Positions 8,701-16,800 of a stretch of 57,646 nt of DNA are shown here, piece by piece. Location of the stretch: positions 1-57,646 of the forward strand of contig JAQVMT010000013.1 of assembly GCA_028703495.1 (NCBI GenBank), written 5' to 3'. The notes beneath the pieces are model-generated. The model worked only from the letters and a program-made list of their open reading frames with translations. It did no database searches and had not been told where the DNA came from. Each line of letters begins with the position of its first letter. Position 1 is the first letter of the stretch. The position numbers and the translations under genes are program-made. The stretch comes from Clostridia bacterium. Lineage in GTDB: Bacteria; Bacillota; Clostridia; Christensenellales; CAG-314.

Positions 8701-11700
8701 TCAAAGTATTTCCTTCCCGTTTGTTATCGACTTCGAGGCACCGACCTTGATCGATGCACAGATTTCAGTTGAGAACGAAAGGACTTATTTGGATTTGGAA
8801 ATGTACGACAATAGATATCTTTCCAACATACTTCTTCACACGAGAGACTTTCAACAAGCCGTTGTAAATCTTTACGATTATGCGCTGCCTATTTATGATG
8901 CTAGATGCGGAGTGAACAACACGGTTAGATTCGATATAAGCGATTATCTTGCCAACTTGAACGACAACAAGGACCTTATAATCAGTATTCAAGATTATTC
9001 ATTGAATTTGAGTACATATGATATGGGTTCGATAGCAGAACGGTTAGCGACCGCGCAAGGCGTTGTGACAGATGGAATCAAAACACAAATGCTTCAAAAT
9101 GATTTTGATGACGATATGAGTGTCGCTTTTGCTTACAGATTAAATTCCGATGTATTCGATACTCTTAATGTCACAGGCACTTATTCCGAGGAGGGAAAGC
9201 ATTACTTCGAGGTTAATCAAGCCGGCGAGCTTGTTAAGTACGAGGGAGACGGAGGCGTCGTTGTAATTCCCGATAATTTGGGTATTAAAACAATTGCAGG
9301 AACGCCCGAGGTATTTGCATACAGACAGGATATTACGGGTATTGTCATTCCCGAAGGAGTTACAACGCTTGCTCAGCAGTGCTTCATTTACTGTATGAAT
9401 TTGGAAACCGCGACTCTTCCTTCGACGATAACCACTATGGGAAACAGCGTATTCGAAAGGTGCGTTGCTCTAAAGAGTATAGCAATTCCCGAGGGAGTCA
9501 CACAGCTAGGCAATTTTGCTTTTAACTTTTGTCAAAACCTCGAAGAGGTAAGCCTTCCGAATAGCTTGAACAAGCTGGGCAACTACGCCTTTGCATATTG
9601 CCATAAACTTACGGAATTCGACTTTGCTGCCACATCGATTAACAACATCGGTTCGCAGGCGTTTATGTATGCTACAGGAATTAAGGAGATAACCCTGCCT
9701 GCCAACGGAAAGACGTGGACCATAGGAGCGTATGCTTTTTCGTATATGCTCGGACTTGAAAAGCTGACGGTAAACGCAAATGTGGGAAATTTGTCAAACT
9801 CGTTTATTTATTTGATGAACCTGAAAGAGGCGAAATTCTACGGAAGCGTAGGTGCGCTTAACGGCAATATGTTCCAATTCAGTACTTCGCTTGAAGTTTT
9901 GGAGTTTTACGGTAATGTCGGTAGCTTAGGTACGAACAGTGATTACGCGACAGGCTTCTCTCATATGCCCCTGAAAAAAATTGAATTTTTCGGAACCGTT
10001 AACTCCATACCTGCTTCGTATTTCTCTTATTGCTACAATCTTGAGGAGGTTATATTCCACAAGAGCGTTACAAGCATAAGCGGATATGCCTTCCCCCAGT
10101 GCCCGAAGTTGACGAAATTTACCGTTGCCGAGGACAATACGAGCATGGTATTCGACAAAGATACGAATATTATGTATAATGCCGCAAAGACTAGAATGTA
10201 CATTCCTCAAGCATGGGATTATAAGGGTACCTTTGTAATGCCGGATACAATAACCACTTTGGAAATTGCACAGTTCGGAGTATCTAAAGTGACAGATAAT
10301 AAACTAAAGTGGCAGGAGTTTGAGGCTAGGACAGACGTTGTTAACGTCAATATGCCCTATGAAGTAAGCTTCCTCTACCCTGCGTGCGCATTTTATATCG
10401 AGGAAGGCGATAGTGCCTTAACTAAGAGTATCGAGGGTATAACGCTCTCTTCAAAGGTTACCGCCATTCCGAACTATCTGTTTAGAAATTTGTCCTCCTT
10501 AACCCAAGTAAATCTCGGAGGAAATACCAAGACCTTAGGTCAGTATGTTTTCACCGAATGTACTGCATTGAAAGGTATCGAGCTACCTACAACAATCACA
10601 TCGATGGGTAATTATGTATTTATCGGCTGTAAGGGGCTGGAAACAATTACTATTCCCGACAGCGTAAAAATTATACCTATAGGAGCGTTTTCCGACTGTG
10701 CCACTCTTAAATCGGTTACTTTGGGTAGCGCGCTTACAACCGTTAATACTAACTCGTTCCAAAACTGCACATCGTTGGAAGAAGTCAATATGCCCGAAAC
10801 GGTGGTAACGATCGGCTATTCGGCATTTAACAATTGTACCTCATTAAAAAAGGTTCATATATCCGATAAAGTTAAGATTGTATCCGGTTTTGCTTTCTAC
10901 AACTGTATTTCATTGCAGGAGGTAAATATTCCCGTGTCGGCAACTCAAATTGCCGATAGCGCGTTTAGTTATACGGCTATCAAGGAGATTGCCATTCCGT
11001 CGGGGCTGACAAAGCTTAATCCCGTTTACGCTTTCTTCGGTTGTTATGAGATTGAGAATATAACGGTCGATGAGAAGAACACGGCGTTCGCTGCAGTTGA
11101 CGGAGTGTTGTTTGACAAGAGCGTCGAAACACTATATCTATATCCCGCTGCCAAGGATTGTTCGGATTATGTTATACCCGAAACGGTTACGACTGTCGGA
11201 GATTACGCTTTCTATAATGCAAGCAAGGTTGACAACGTGAGTTTAAGCAATGTCGAAAGTATTTACACCTACGCATTTTACGGCAGCTCGGTCAAAAACG
11301 TAATTCTCAATGACAGATTGAGCTTCGTGGACACATATGCTTACGGAAATATGGATATCGATTTGGTCTACATAGCCAACGGTACCTGTGCTTTCGATTA
11401 TTCTTGCGTATTCTATGAAAGCTCAATCAAGCGCATCGAGGTTGCCGAAGGAAACACCTCATTCGTGTTCGAAAACTATATGCTTTATAACACCGATAAG
11501 ACAGTGCTCTACACCTGTTCTTCGGAATTGACAGGCAAGGAAATAGTTATAGGAGAGGGCATTGTAAAGATAGCGGCTTCGGCGTTTATAAACAATAAGT
11601 GTATCGAAAGAATTGTTCTTCCTTCTACGCTCGTTGCAATAGGCGACAAGGCCTTCTTCGGTTGCACATCGCTCAAGTATATTGAGTTTAAGAGCGAAGA

Positions 11701-11863
11701 AGCCCCCGCCCTTGAAGGCAACTACACCGAAAGCAGATATCCGTATCAGAACTTCGTAACTCAAATCGAAAACGTTGGAGAAGGGTTGGATATCGAGGTC
11801 GTATGCGGCTCCGATAAGAGCTATCACTCATATATCTGGTCGCTTTACTTCAAGACTCTTTAA
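5759..11863 (+). CDS. Giant lipid-anchored subtilase (S8) with BspA-type leucine-rich repeats
   Basis: A 2,034-residue surface protease. In order: lipoprotein signal peptide with lipobox TIAC (Cys21); I9-like propeptide (about 60-170, including TTLFNGFTANV); S8 core with D207 (VAVID), H287 (HGTHVAG), N385 (SAGN) and S610 (GTSMASP); a PA domain inserted before the Ser (about 470-560); a lactocepin/C5a-peptidase-like Fn3 region with FYGDW (about 690-1110); then BspA-type LRR_5 repeats (about 1160-1960) and a C-terminal cap. The start at 5759 has AGGAGG just upstream and gives a proper signal peptide. The residues after D207 are NAL instead of the usual (S/T)G(I/L), which is odd, although the other catalytic residues are intact. 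There is no LPxTG. Likely role: degradation of a host, dietary or bacterial surface protein bound through the repeats. Its target is unknown. Confidence 0.9.
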   Translation: MKKRLAFVAILLLVLVITIACGSQDNNKIAAPVENVTAFERINEIIDLSSFNTNEGLTEDELFGIYNAEISVIVTVSDKSLVDLYLQNGKSGSVAEFMLSKEALKLKEEWLAAQDSVMREMTDLQIEFEHTGSFTTLFNGFTANVRYCDIAAIENAAGVERVVICPEYEINSTSSEEDFVGAFSDTTGILTNESEYKGDGMLVAVIDNALDYNHTAFANFEGVASVKLEYIESLKNAFYGNVVKGANYFGASDFYISEKIPFAFDYAQKDADVMPTANSVTRFGAYHGTHVAGILTGKDDVICGVVPNAQLAFMKVGSDYGTSITAESVFSALDDCILLGVDAINMSFGSGAGFTYERGTDSDYINGLYTKVQKLGIGMCLSAGNSADTSSLNTDLGVKTYNPDSGVVSSPSTYTGTLSVASFDTFPYYFLAVGEKNVLFNNAYNANQQAYGFAEGLFDEEGKFSAEIVFAGLGRETDYVSDVDGKVVLVMRGEISFAQKQSIAAQKGAVACIICNNEDVMINAQIPELTIPTCTIKLGDGEYIRSQIEKGVASIALDKDNKTYFLSSFSSWGPTGDLKIKPEITSAGGYILSSVPSVLGASYAYLSGTSMASPNTAGVYTAVTQYLKGIYPEYSKVQIQSLAWHLLMSTATPIKAVNDCYASPRRQGSGVVSLEKCLDSKAYLSVSGSIKPKLELGDDKNKDGVYTLRFAVVNFGTESLSWALEVITQTAEVDVDGVNVTGEPYALTDATVAVRVTNGIYNDGVLTVEGGSQADLVVTIRLTDEEKLYLDENFENGMYVEGFAMLHAVDGVDLSIPWLSFYGDWCAAPIFDASIYDGEVADTLGTTLYGYIPQSEYYYPMGSYSYYVLPEGFEQPAATTDKIAISRNPNMQSYVALYSVGMALLRNAKELTYTVTDSLTGYVYWEGIANNVKKAYDNEGSLIYTMHTLFQFLWISNYTWANNQEFTITVAASIDYPDSKPQSISFPFVIDFEAPTLIDAQISVENERTYLDLEMYDNRYLSNILLHTRDFQQAVVNLYDYALPIYDARCGVNNTVRFDISDYLANLNDNKDLIISIQDYSLNLSTYDMGSIAERLATAQGVVTDGIKTQMLQNDFDDDMSVAFAYRLNSDVFDTLNVTGTYSEEGKHYFEVNQAGELVKYEGDGGVVVIPDNLGIKTIAGTPEVFAYRQDITGIVIPEGVTTLAQQCFIYCMNLETATLPSTITTMGNSVFERCVALKSIAIPEGVTQLGNFAFNFCQNLEEVSLPNSLNKLGNYAFAYCHKLTEFDFAATSINNIGSQAFMYATGIKEITLPANGKTWTIGAYAFSYMLGLEKLTVNANVGNLSNSFIYLMNLKEAKFYGSVGALNGNMFQFSTSLEVLEFYGNVGSLGTNSDYATGFSHMPLKKIEFFGTVNSIPASYFSYCYNLEEVIFHKSVTSISGYAFPQCPKLTKFTVAEDNTSMVFDKDTNIMYNAAKTRMYIPQAWDYKGTFVMPDTITTLEIAQFGVSKVTDNKLKWQEFEARTDVVNVNMPYEVSFLYPACAFYIEEGDSALTKSIEGITLSSKVTAIPNYLFRNLSSLTQVNLGGNTKTLGQYVFTECTALKGIELPTTITSMGNYVFIGCKGLETITIPDSVKIIPIGAFSDCATLKSVTLGSALTTVNTNSFQNCTSLEEVNMPETVVTIGYSAFNNCTSLKKVHISDKVKIVSGFAFYNCISLQEVNIPVSATQIADSAFSYTAIKEIAIPSGLTKLNPVYAFFGCYEIENITVDEKNTAFAAVDGVLFDKSVETLYLYPAAKDCSDYVIPETVTTVGDYAFYNASKVDNVSLSNVESIYTYAFYGSSVKNVILNDRLSFVDTYAYGNMDIDLVYIANGTCAFDYSCVFYESSIKRIEVAEGNTSFVFENYMLYNTDKTVLYTCSSELTGKEIVIGEGIVKIAASAFINNKCIERIVLPSTLVAIGDKAFFGCTSLKYIEFKSEEAPALEGNYTESRYPYQNFVTQIENVGEGLDIEVVCGSDKSYHSYIWSLYFKTL

Positions 11864-12370
11864 GATGTCACCTATTTGATTCGGGAATTGCGATAGGAAT
11901 AAACCCACACGCGCGAGTCTTTCCGATAATTGTCGCCACATCCATAATTAGTTTTTACTAAGACACGGGTGGAGCGTTCGATAAAGAAGGATTCGCGCAG
12001 GAAAAGTCGTCTTTCCCGTTATATTCGGCAGATTAACACTCCATATACTAATCCGCGTCTACTTTAATGAATTAGAAGCTGCTTAGTTTTACAGCCTTTG
12101 GTGTGAGTGTTAATCTGCTTTTATTTATCCATTTTGCTTTTTGCTAGGTAAGGTTTTTTAAAGGTTTTTTCAAAGAAACTCCACAGCGGGTGATTTTAAA
12201 AGACTGAATGTAATACATACCGGATTATCTCCCCGACTTATTTGTATATCAGAAGCTAGTTTGACTTAAAGCGTATTCACAAAACCGTAAACGCCATCTA
12301 TCGGCTCATTCTCCGCCTAACTGCACTGCTCGTCTGTTTATCGATATTTGTTTTTTCTATGTAAGAATGC
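11864..12370. other. Intergenic region before the second unit
   Basis: No gene recognised. It contains the long-loop inverted repeat at 12028-12118 and then AT-rich sequence up to the promoter at 12371. Confidence 0.5.
12028..12126 (+). terminator. Long-loop inverted repeat with T-rich tail, probable terminator
   Basis: GCAGATTAACACTC (12028-12041) and GAGTGTTAATCTGC (12105-12118) are perfect 14-base complements separated by 63 bases, followed by TTTTATTT. It probably ends the 5759 transcript 160-250 bp past the stop codon. The loop is unusually long for an intrinsic terminator. Confidence 0.5.
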
Positions 12371-12399
12371 TTGACAGACCGATTTGCAAATGTTACAAT
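12371..12399 (+). promoter_or_regulatory. Promoter of the second MarR-subtilase unit
   Basis: TTGACA (12371-12376), a 17-base spacer and TACAAT (12394-12399). It implies a leader of about 215 bases before the GTG at 12622. An 83-codon frame that begins at 12367 starts before the transcription start and is not counted as a gene. Confidence 0.75.
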
Positions 12400-12486
12400 T
12401 TGTATATATTGGTAATATTTCTATATTCGCTTCTTTGCCAATATATGATTTTTCATAAGTTCGCTGTTTTTCGGATATTTATTATG

Positions 12487-12502
12487 AGTATTCGAATATA
12501 CT
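12487..12502. promoter_or_regulatory. Palindrome in the leader of the second MarR gene
   Basis: AGTATTCGAATATACT has a perfect TATTCGAATA centre and GTAT/ATAC ends. It lies 88-103 bases downstream of the -10 box, so it would act as a roadblock operator or mark a second promoter. Weakly supported on its own; noted because similar half-sites occur at the other two units. Confidence 0.3.
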
Positions 12503-12621
12503 GCAACACAGCAAGAAGAGCAATTGTCGACGTTAATGTCGGGAAAGGAGTGCTTCAAAAGCTGTTATACGGTAGGACTGAGGACGGATGCATAATCGAA
12601 ATTATTATAAGGAGGTAGAAA

Positions 12622-13101
12622 GTGGATATTAATTTTCATAACGAGTTAGGCAGAAAGATGGATGAGTTATCCTGCTATATGAACCGCAATTTAATTTTTC
12701 CAATACAAGTCATGTCTCAAAAAAGCTTGAAGATATTTGAGTTAAACAATTCAGAGAGATTCATTTTGGCGACGATAAAAATTGTGCAGGAGAACAGCAT
12801 TAAGTCCTTGGCGACTGCAACGGGTTTGTCGTACGATGGTGTATCGAAGACAGTTTGCGTGCTTGAAGACAAGGGCTATGTAGAGAGGTTCTTTGCGAAG
12901 GGTGACAGAAGGAATACTATGGCGCGTTTAACCGAAGAAGGAATGAGATTGTACGAGGAAGCGGATTTGGTTACGGCGAGGATTAGTATGGAGGCGTTAA
13001 ACAAAAGAATGAGTGACGAGGATCAGATGAAAATGATGGAATCCTTGACGTCGCTTATTGAGAGCCTTAAGAGTTTTGACTTAAGGGAAGACGTTAAGTA
13101 G
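12622..13101 (+). CDS. MarR-type winged-helix regulator of the second protease unit
   Basis: A 159-residue MarR-family protein with a GTG start 6 bases after GGAGG (12611-12615). The winged helix (about 40-115) is clear: SIKSLATATGLSYDGVSKTVCVLEDKGYVERFFAKGDRRNTMARLTEEG, including the DRR-type wing common in the family. The N-terminus has the NLIFPIQV motif shared with the two sister regulators in the window. The following gene, the start of a broken subtilase, begins 69 bp downstream with its own AGGAGG, so the two are probably co-transcribed together with the lipoprotein gene at 18142. The regulator looks intact although its protease is broken. Confidence 0.82.
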   Translation: MDINFHNELGRKMDELSCYMNRNLIFPIQVMSQKSLKIFELNNSERFILATIKIVQENSIKSLATATGLSYDGVSKTVCVLEDKGYVERFFAKGDRRNTMARLTEEGMRLYEEADLVTARISMEALNKRMSDEDQMKMMESLTSLIESLKSFDLREDVK

Positions 13102-13170
13102 TGTATTGATGGTAAGGTATGCGGAGGCAAACAGCCAAATATATTCCGCATTATTACAATAGGAGGTAAC

Positions 13171-13824
13171 ATGATAAGCAAAAGGTTCACACTGGGGTTA
13201 ATGGCATTTGTGTTTTTGATTCTTCTGTGTATTGTCGCAGGCAATCAACAAATTAACGTTGCGGACAACACATATGCGAATGATCCAATAATCCGTGAGT
13301 TGACTGAAGCGGAGCAAGGCGCATATGAAGGCCTGATTCCGCAGTTAAGCTCATCGAGCTTATACAAAACCGATACGATTGATCCCGACGAGATGATCAG
13401 AGTTATGGTTTTGTTTGATGAAAGTCCGATAGTAGAGAGGGCTTTTCAGGACGGGTATATCAATATATCGAGTTATTTATCCAGTGCAAAGGGTTCATCG
13501 GCTTTGGCTTCGGCTAAACAGAATTTGAACGACATTATGCTTGAGTTCGATAAGCTTGGGCTTTGTTATGAGATCAAATATGAGTTTTACAATTTGGTCA
13601 ATGGCTTCTCATGTTTGATGAGGTATTCGGATATTTCCATAGCTTCTTCAATAAACGGAATTAAGAGTATCGATAAAGCAGAGTCGATATACGAAACGTG
13701 TGAGGTTGACGTTGAGAGCTTGAAAGATATAATGTACAGCACCGGCATCAACAAGAACCTATCTGAATATACGGGAGAAGGTATGGTTGTTATTGTATTC
13801 TTCTACAATGGTCATCAACTATAA
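13171..13824 (+). CDS. N-terminal fragment of a disrupted subtilase (signal peptide and propeptide only)
   Basis: 217 codons with an AGGAGG ribosome binding site at 13161. It has an N-terminal hydrophobic segment (about 5-24) with a plausible signal-peptidase site after NTYA. An I9-like propeptide (about 65-180, containing YNLVNGFSCLM) aligns by eye with the propeptides of 5759, 26075 and 41331. It stops right where the catalytic Asp should come: YTGEGMVVIV matches YKGDGMLVAVID of 5759. The sequence then jumps to FFYNGHQ, which resembles the FYGDW motif found after the Fn3 region in the paralogues, and ends at a stop. About 660 residues holding the whole catalytic core, PA insertion and most of the Fn3 region are gone. 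No protease activity is possible. Confidence 0.75.
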   Translation: MISKRFTLGLMAFVFLILLCIVAGNQQINVADNTYANDPIIRELTEAEQGAYEGLIPQLSSSSLYKTDTIDPDEMIRVMVLFDESPIVERAFQDGYINISSYLSSAKGSSALASAKQNLNDIMLEFDKLGLCYEIKYEFYNLVNGFSCLMRYSDISIASSINGIKSIDKAESIYETCEVDVESLKDIMYSTGINKNLSEYTGEGMVVIVFFYNGHQL

Positions 13825-16800
13825 AAACAGGTATAACATTCCGGGTGGAGAGTACTACCTATACTCCTTGGATGAGGGATTTGATTTGCCTCAATACAGT
13901 CAAGACAAGATTGCAATTTCTCGGTTTGACGATACGACGGTGAGTTTATCTTCGGTATTCGTTGGAATGTTGAGATCTGCATCGGAGGTTGACTTCCTTG
14001 TCACAGACGACGATACGAATGACGCTATCTATCATGGAATTATGGATGGTGCCACCAAGTCATTTTACTATACTTCTTCGGCTCAGGTAATTCCCCTTCA
14101 ACCGTATCTCAATTTGTCGGCGATGGATTTGAATCTGTTTAACAACCAAAGGCTGACATTGACACTTAAGGCTAAGGGTGATTTTAGTTCGGGGTCGAAC
14201 AACGCGAAAGATCAAATATCCTTCCCCATTTACATAGACTTTGAAAAGCCTCAATTGGATAGCTGTAAAATAAGGGAGGAGAACGGCAGAGTATATATTG
14301 ATTTGGTTCTTTACGACAATCATTATTTGCAGGATGTACAATTAATGACGGGTGACGCAACCAATCCTAAATTGATTAGTCAGTATGCGGTACCTATTTA
14401 TGACGAGGAACGCGGAGGGTATACAAATACTACAATCGATATAACAAAGTACGTAAACAATATAATCGATAACAAATTGGTACTTGCGATTGAAGACTAT
14501 GCGTTCAACAAATCTATTGTAGAAATAGACATGTTGGGTGATAAGAAGGACGAAGGAACTGATGCACTCATCAAGAATAATGGGATTAAGACCGACAGCG
14601 TTCAAGAAAATGAATGGACCACTTCAAACGAAGAAGATTTCGTTATTTCTATGGCGGGAGTTTTGACGGAATATAAGGGAACGGCAGATATAGTAATTCT
14701 TCCGAACAACGTTCTGTCTATTGCCGACAGTGTGTTCGAGGATAATACCATAATAAAGAAAGTCGTTTTCAATGAGGGTTGTACATTAATCGGACAGTAC
14801 TGCTTCCTGAACTGTATCAATCTGGAGCAGGTGGAGTTATCGTCAACGATTGTGTTTGATTATGTAGCTAGCAGGGACTGCTTCGAGGGCTGTATGTCAT
14901 TGAAGGAAGTTGACCTAAGTATGACGAAAGGCACAACGGTGGCAGCTTATATGTTCATGAATTGTACTTCTCTTGAAAGAGTAAAGCTAAATACCGAGAT
15001 TTCGCTAATATATAACCACGCATTTAGCGGATGTTCGAATTTGACGGAAATCAATATGGAGGATACCAAGCTGACAGCTGTCGGCAGAGCGGCTTTCTAT
15101 AGCTGTGGCTCTCTGCAGTCCATCGCTTTCCCCGAAACGTTCGTTGATATTGAATCGATGGCGTTCAAGGGGGCGGGTATCAAGACAATAACTCTGCTAC
15201 GAAAGGATTCTTTGCCTAACATTGCTACGTATCAAACGGAAACTACTTTCTCAAATGCGGATGCTGTTGTGTATGTAAGCAAGGAATTGAAAGAATTGAC
15301 AGAAGCACACGAGAAGTGGGGTTGGTTCCATAAAATCTATGCAATCGAGGATATGTATGAGATAACCGACAAGACCTTGACGAAATACATCGGTCAAAAC
15401 GAACAGATTGTTATGCCGAAGATCATCAACGTTATCGGAGACGGTGCTTTCGCAAATACTCCTGTCAAGATTGTACAATACTATTCGTCGATATCGAGTA
15501 TCGGACAAAGTGCGTTTGAGGGGTCGAAGCTTGAAAGCTTTGTTTTAGGTGTCGATGTAGTGAATATCGGGGATTATGCATTCAGAAATTGCGCCGAATT
15601 AAAGCAAATATCCGTTTCATCCTCAATTCCTGCGACCATTGGAAGCAGCGTGTTTGATGGTGTGGCGGAAGATTTCAAAATACTTGTTCCGTTAGGTACG
15701 GATGATCTGTTCAGAGCAGCTTGGACAGAGTATGCAGATCTAATTATGTTCCAAGAATTTGTTATTCAAGACGGTATATTAATGAGCTATAGAGGAACAA
15801 GTCCATATATAGTGGTGCCTGACGGAGTAACGGGAATAAGTAAGCAAGCATTTGCGGGTAATAAATCGTTAATATCGGTAGAGCTGCCCGATTCCGTGGT
15901 ATACCTCGATGCCTTGAGCTTTAGTGAATGTAGCTCTCTGCAATTTATTCACTTCGGTGAAAGCTTGTCTATTCTTCCGGAAAGCGTTTTATATAATGCA
16001 ACGGCTTTGACAGAAGTTGAGTTGGGCGCTAACCTTAAGGAAGTAAGAACGCAAGCATTCTACGGTACAAGTAGTTTGTCCTCTGTCGAGCTTCCTGAAG
16101 GTCTGGAGCAGATCGGAAACAGCGCGTTTGTTAACTCGGGAATACAGTCTATTACCATACCGGCAAGCGTTTACAAGATGGAGAGCTATGCATTCGGAGC
16201 ATGCTTTAACCTAAAGTATGTAGAAATCAAGGCAGATATCGATATAATGGATTTATTGTTCCGAAATAGTCGCAATATCGAGCAGTTTATATTCAGAGGG
16301 GACATCAATAATATGAATTATGAGGATTTATATGATTTACCCGAGCTGCAAACCGTTGAATTTTACGGAGATGTTAACTATATCGGAAAGCAATATTTCA
16401 GCATGTGTAATAAACTGACGTCGGTTGTCTTTTATGGCAACGTAGGTACTATCGGAGCTTGGGCATTCACTAATAATCCTTCGCTTTCGTCAATGGTATT
16501 TTATGGCGATCTGGATTGCTTAAAGGATTCTGCGACCAATATGTGTCCGAACCTTAAATACTTTACGGTAGCCGAAGGGAACGAATACTTGGAAAGCGAC
16601 GAAAATCACGTGCTTTATAACAAAGGTAAAACAACTCTAAAGCGTCAACCCGCTCACTTTGATTATGAGGGAGTGTATTACATGCCTGAAAGCGTGACCT
16701 CGGTTGAGCAATATGCATTCAGTTATGGTAATCAGTACTTAGCCAGCGTAGAACACCATGATACATTCTTTGCCATTCTCTACATTGAGAGAGCGGACCA

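Noticed and set aside
12367-12618. 83-codon plus-strand frame before the second MarR gene
   Set aside because: Its ATG lies inside the promoter (-35 at 12371), it has no ribosome binding site and its composition is not protein-like.
13787-13824. Programmed ribosomal frameshift joining the two subtilase fragments
   Set aside because: No slippery heptamer or downstream pseudoknot seen, and joining the frames would still lack the catalytic core.
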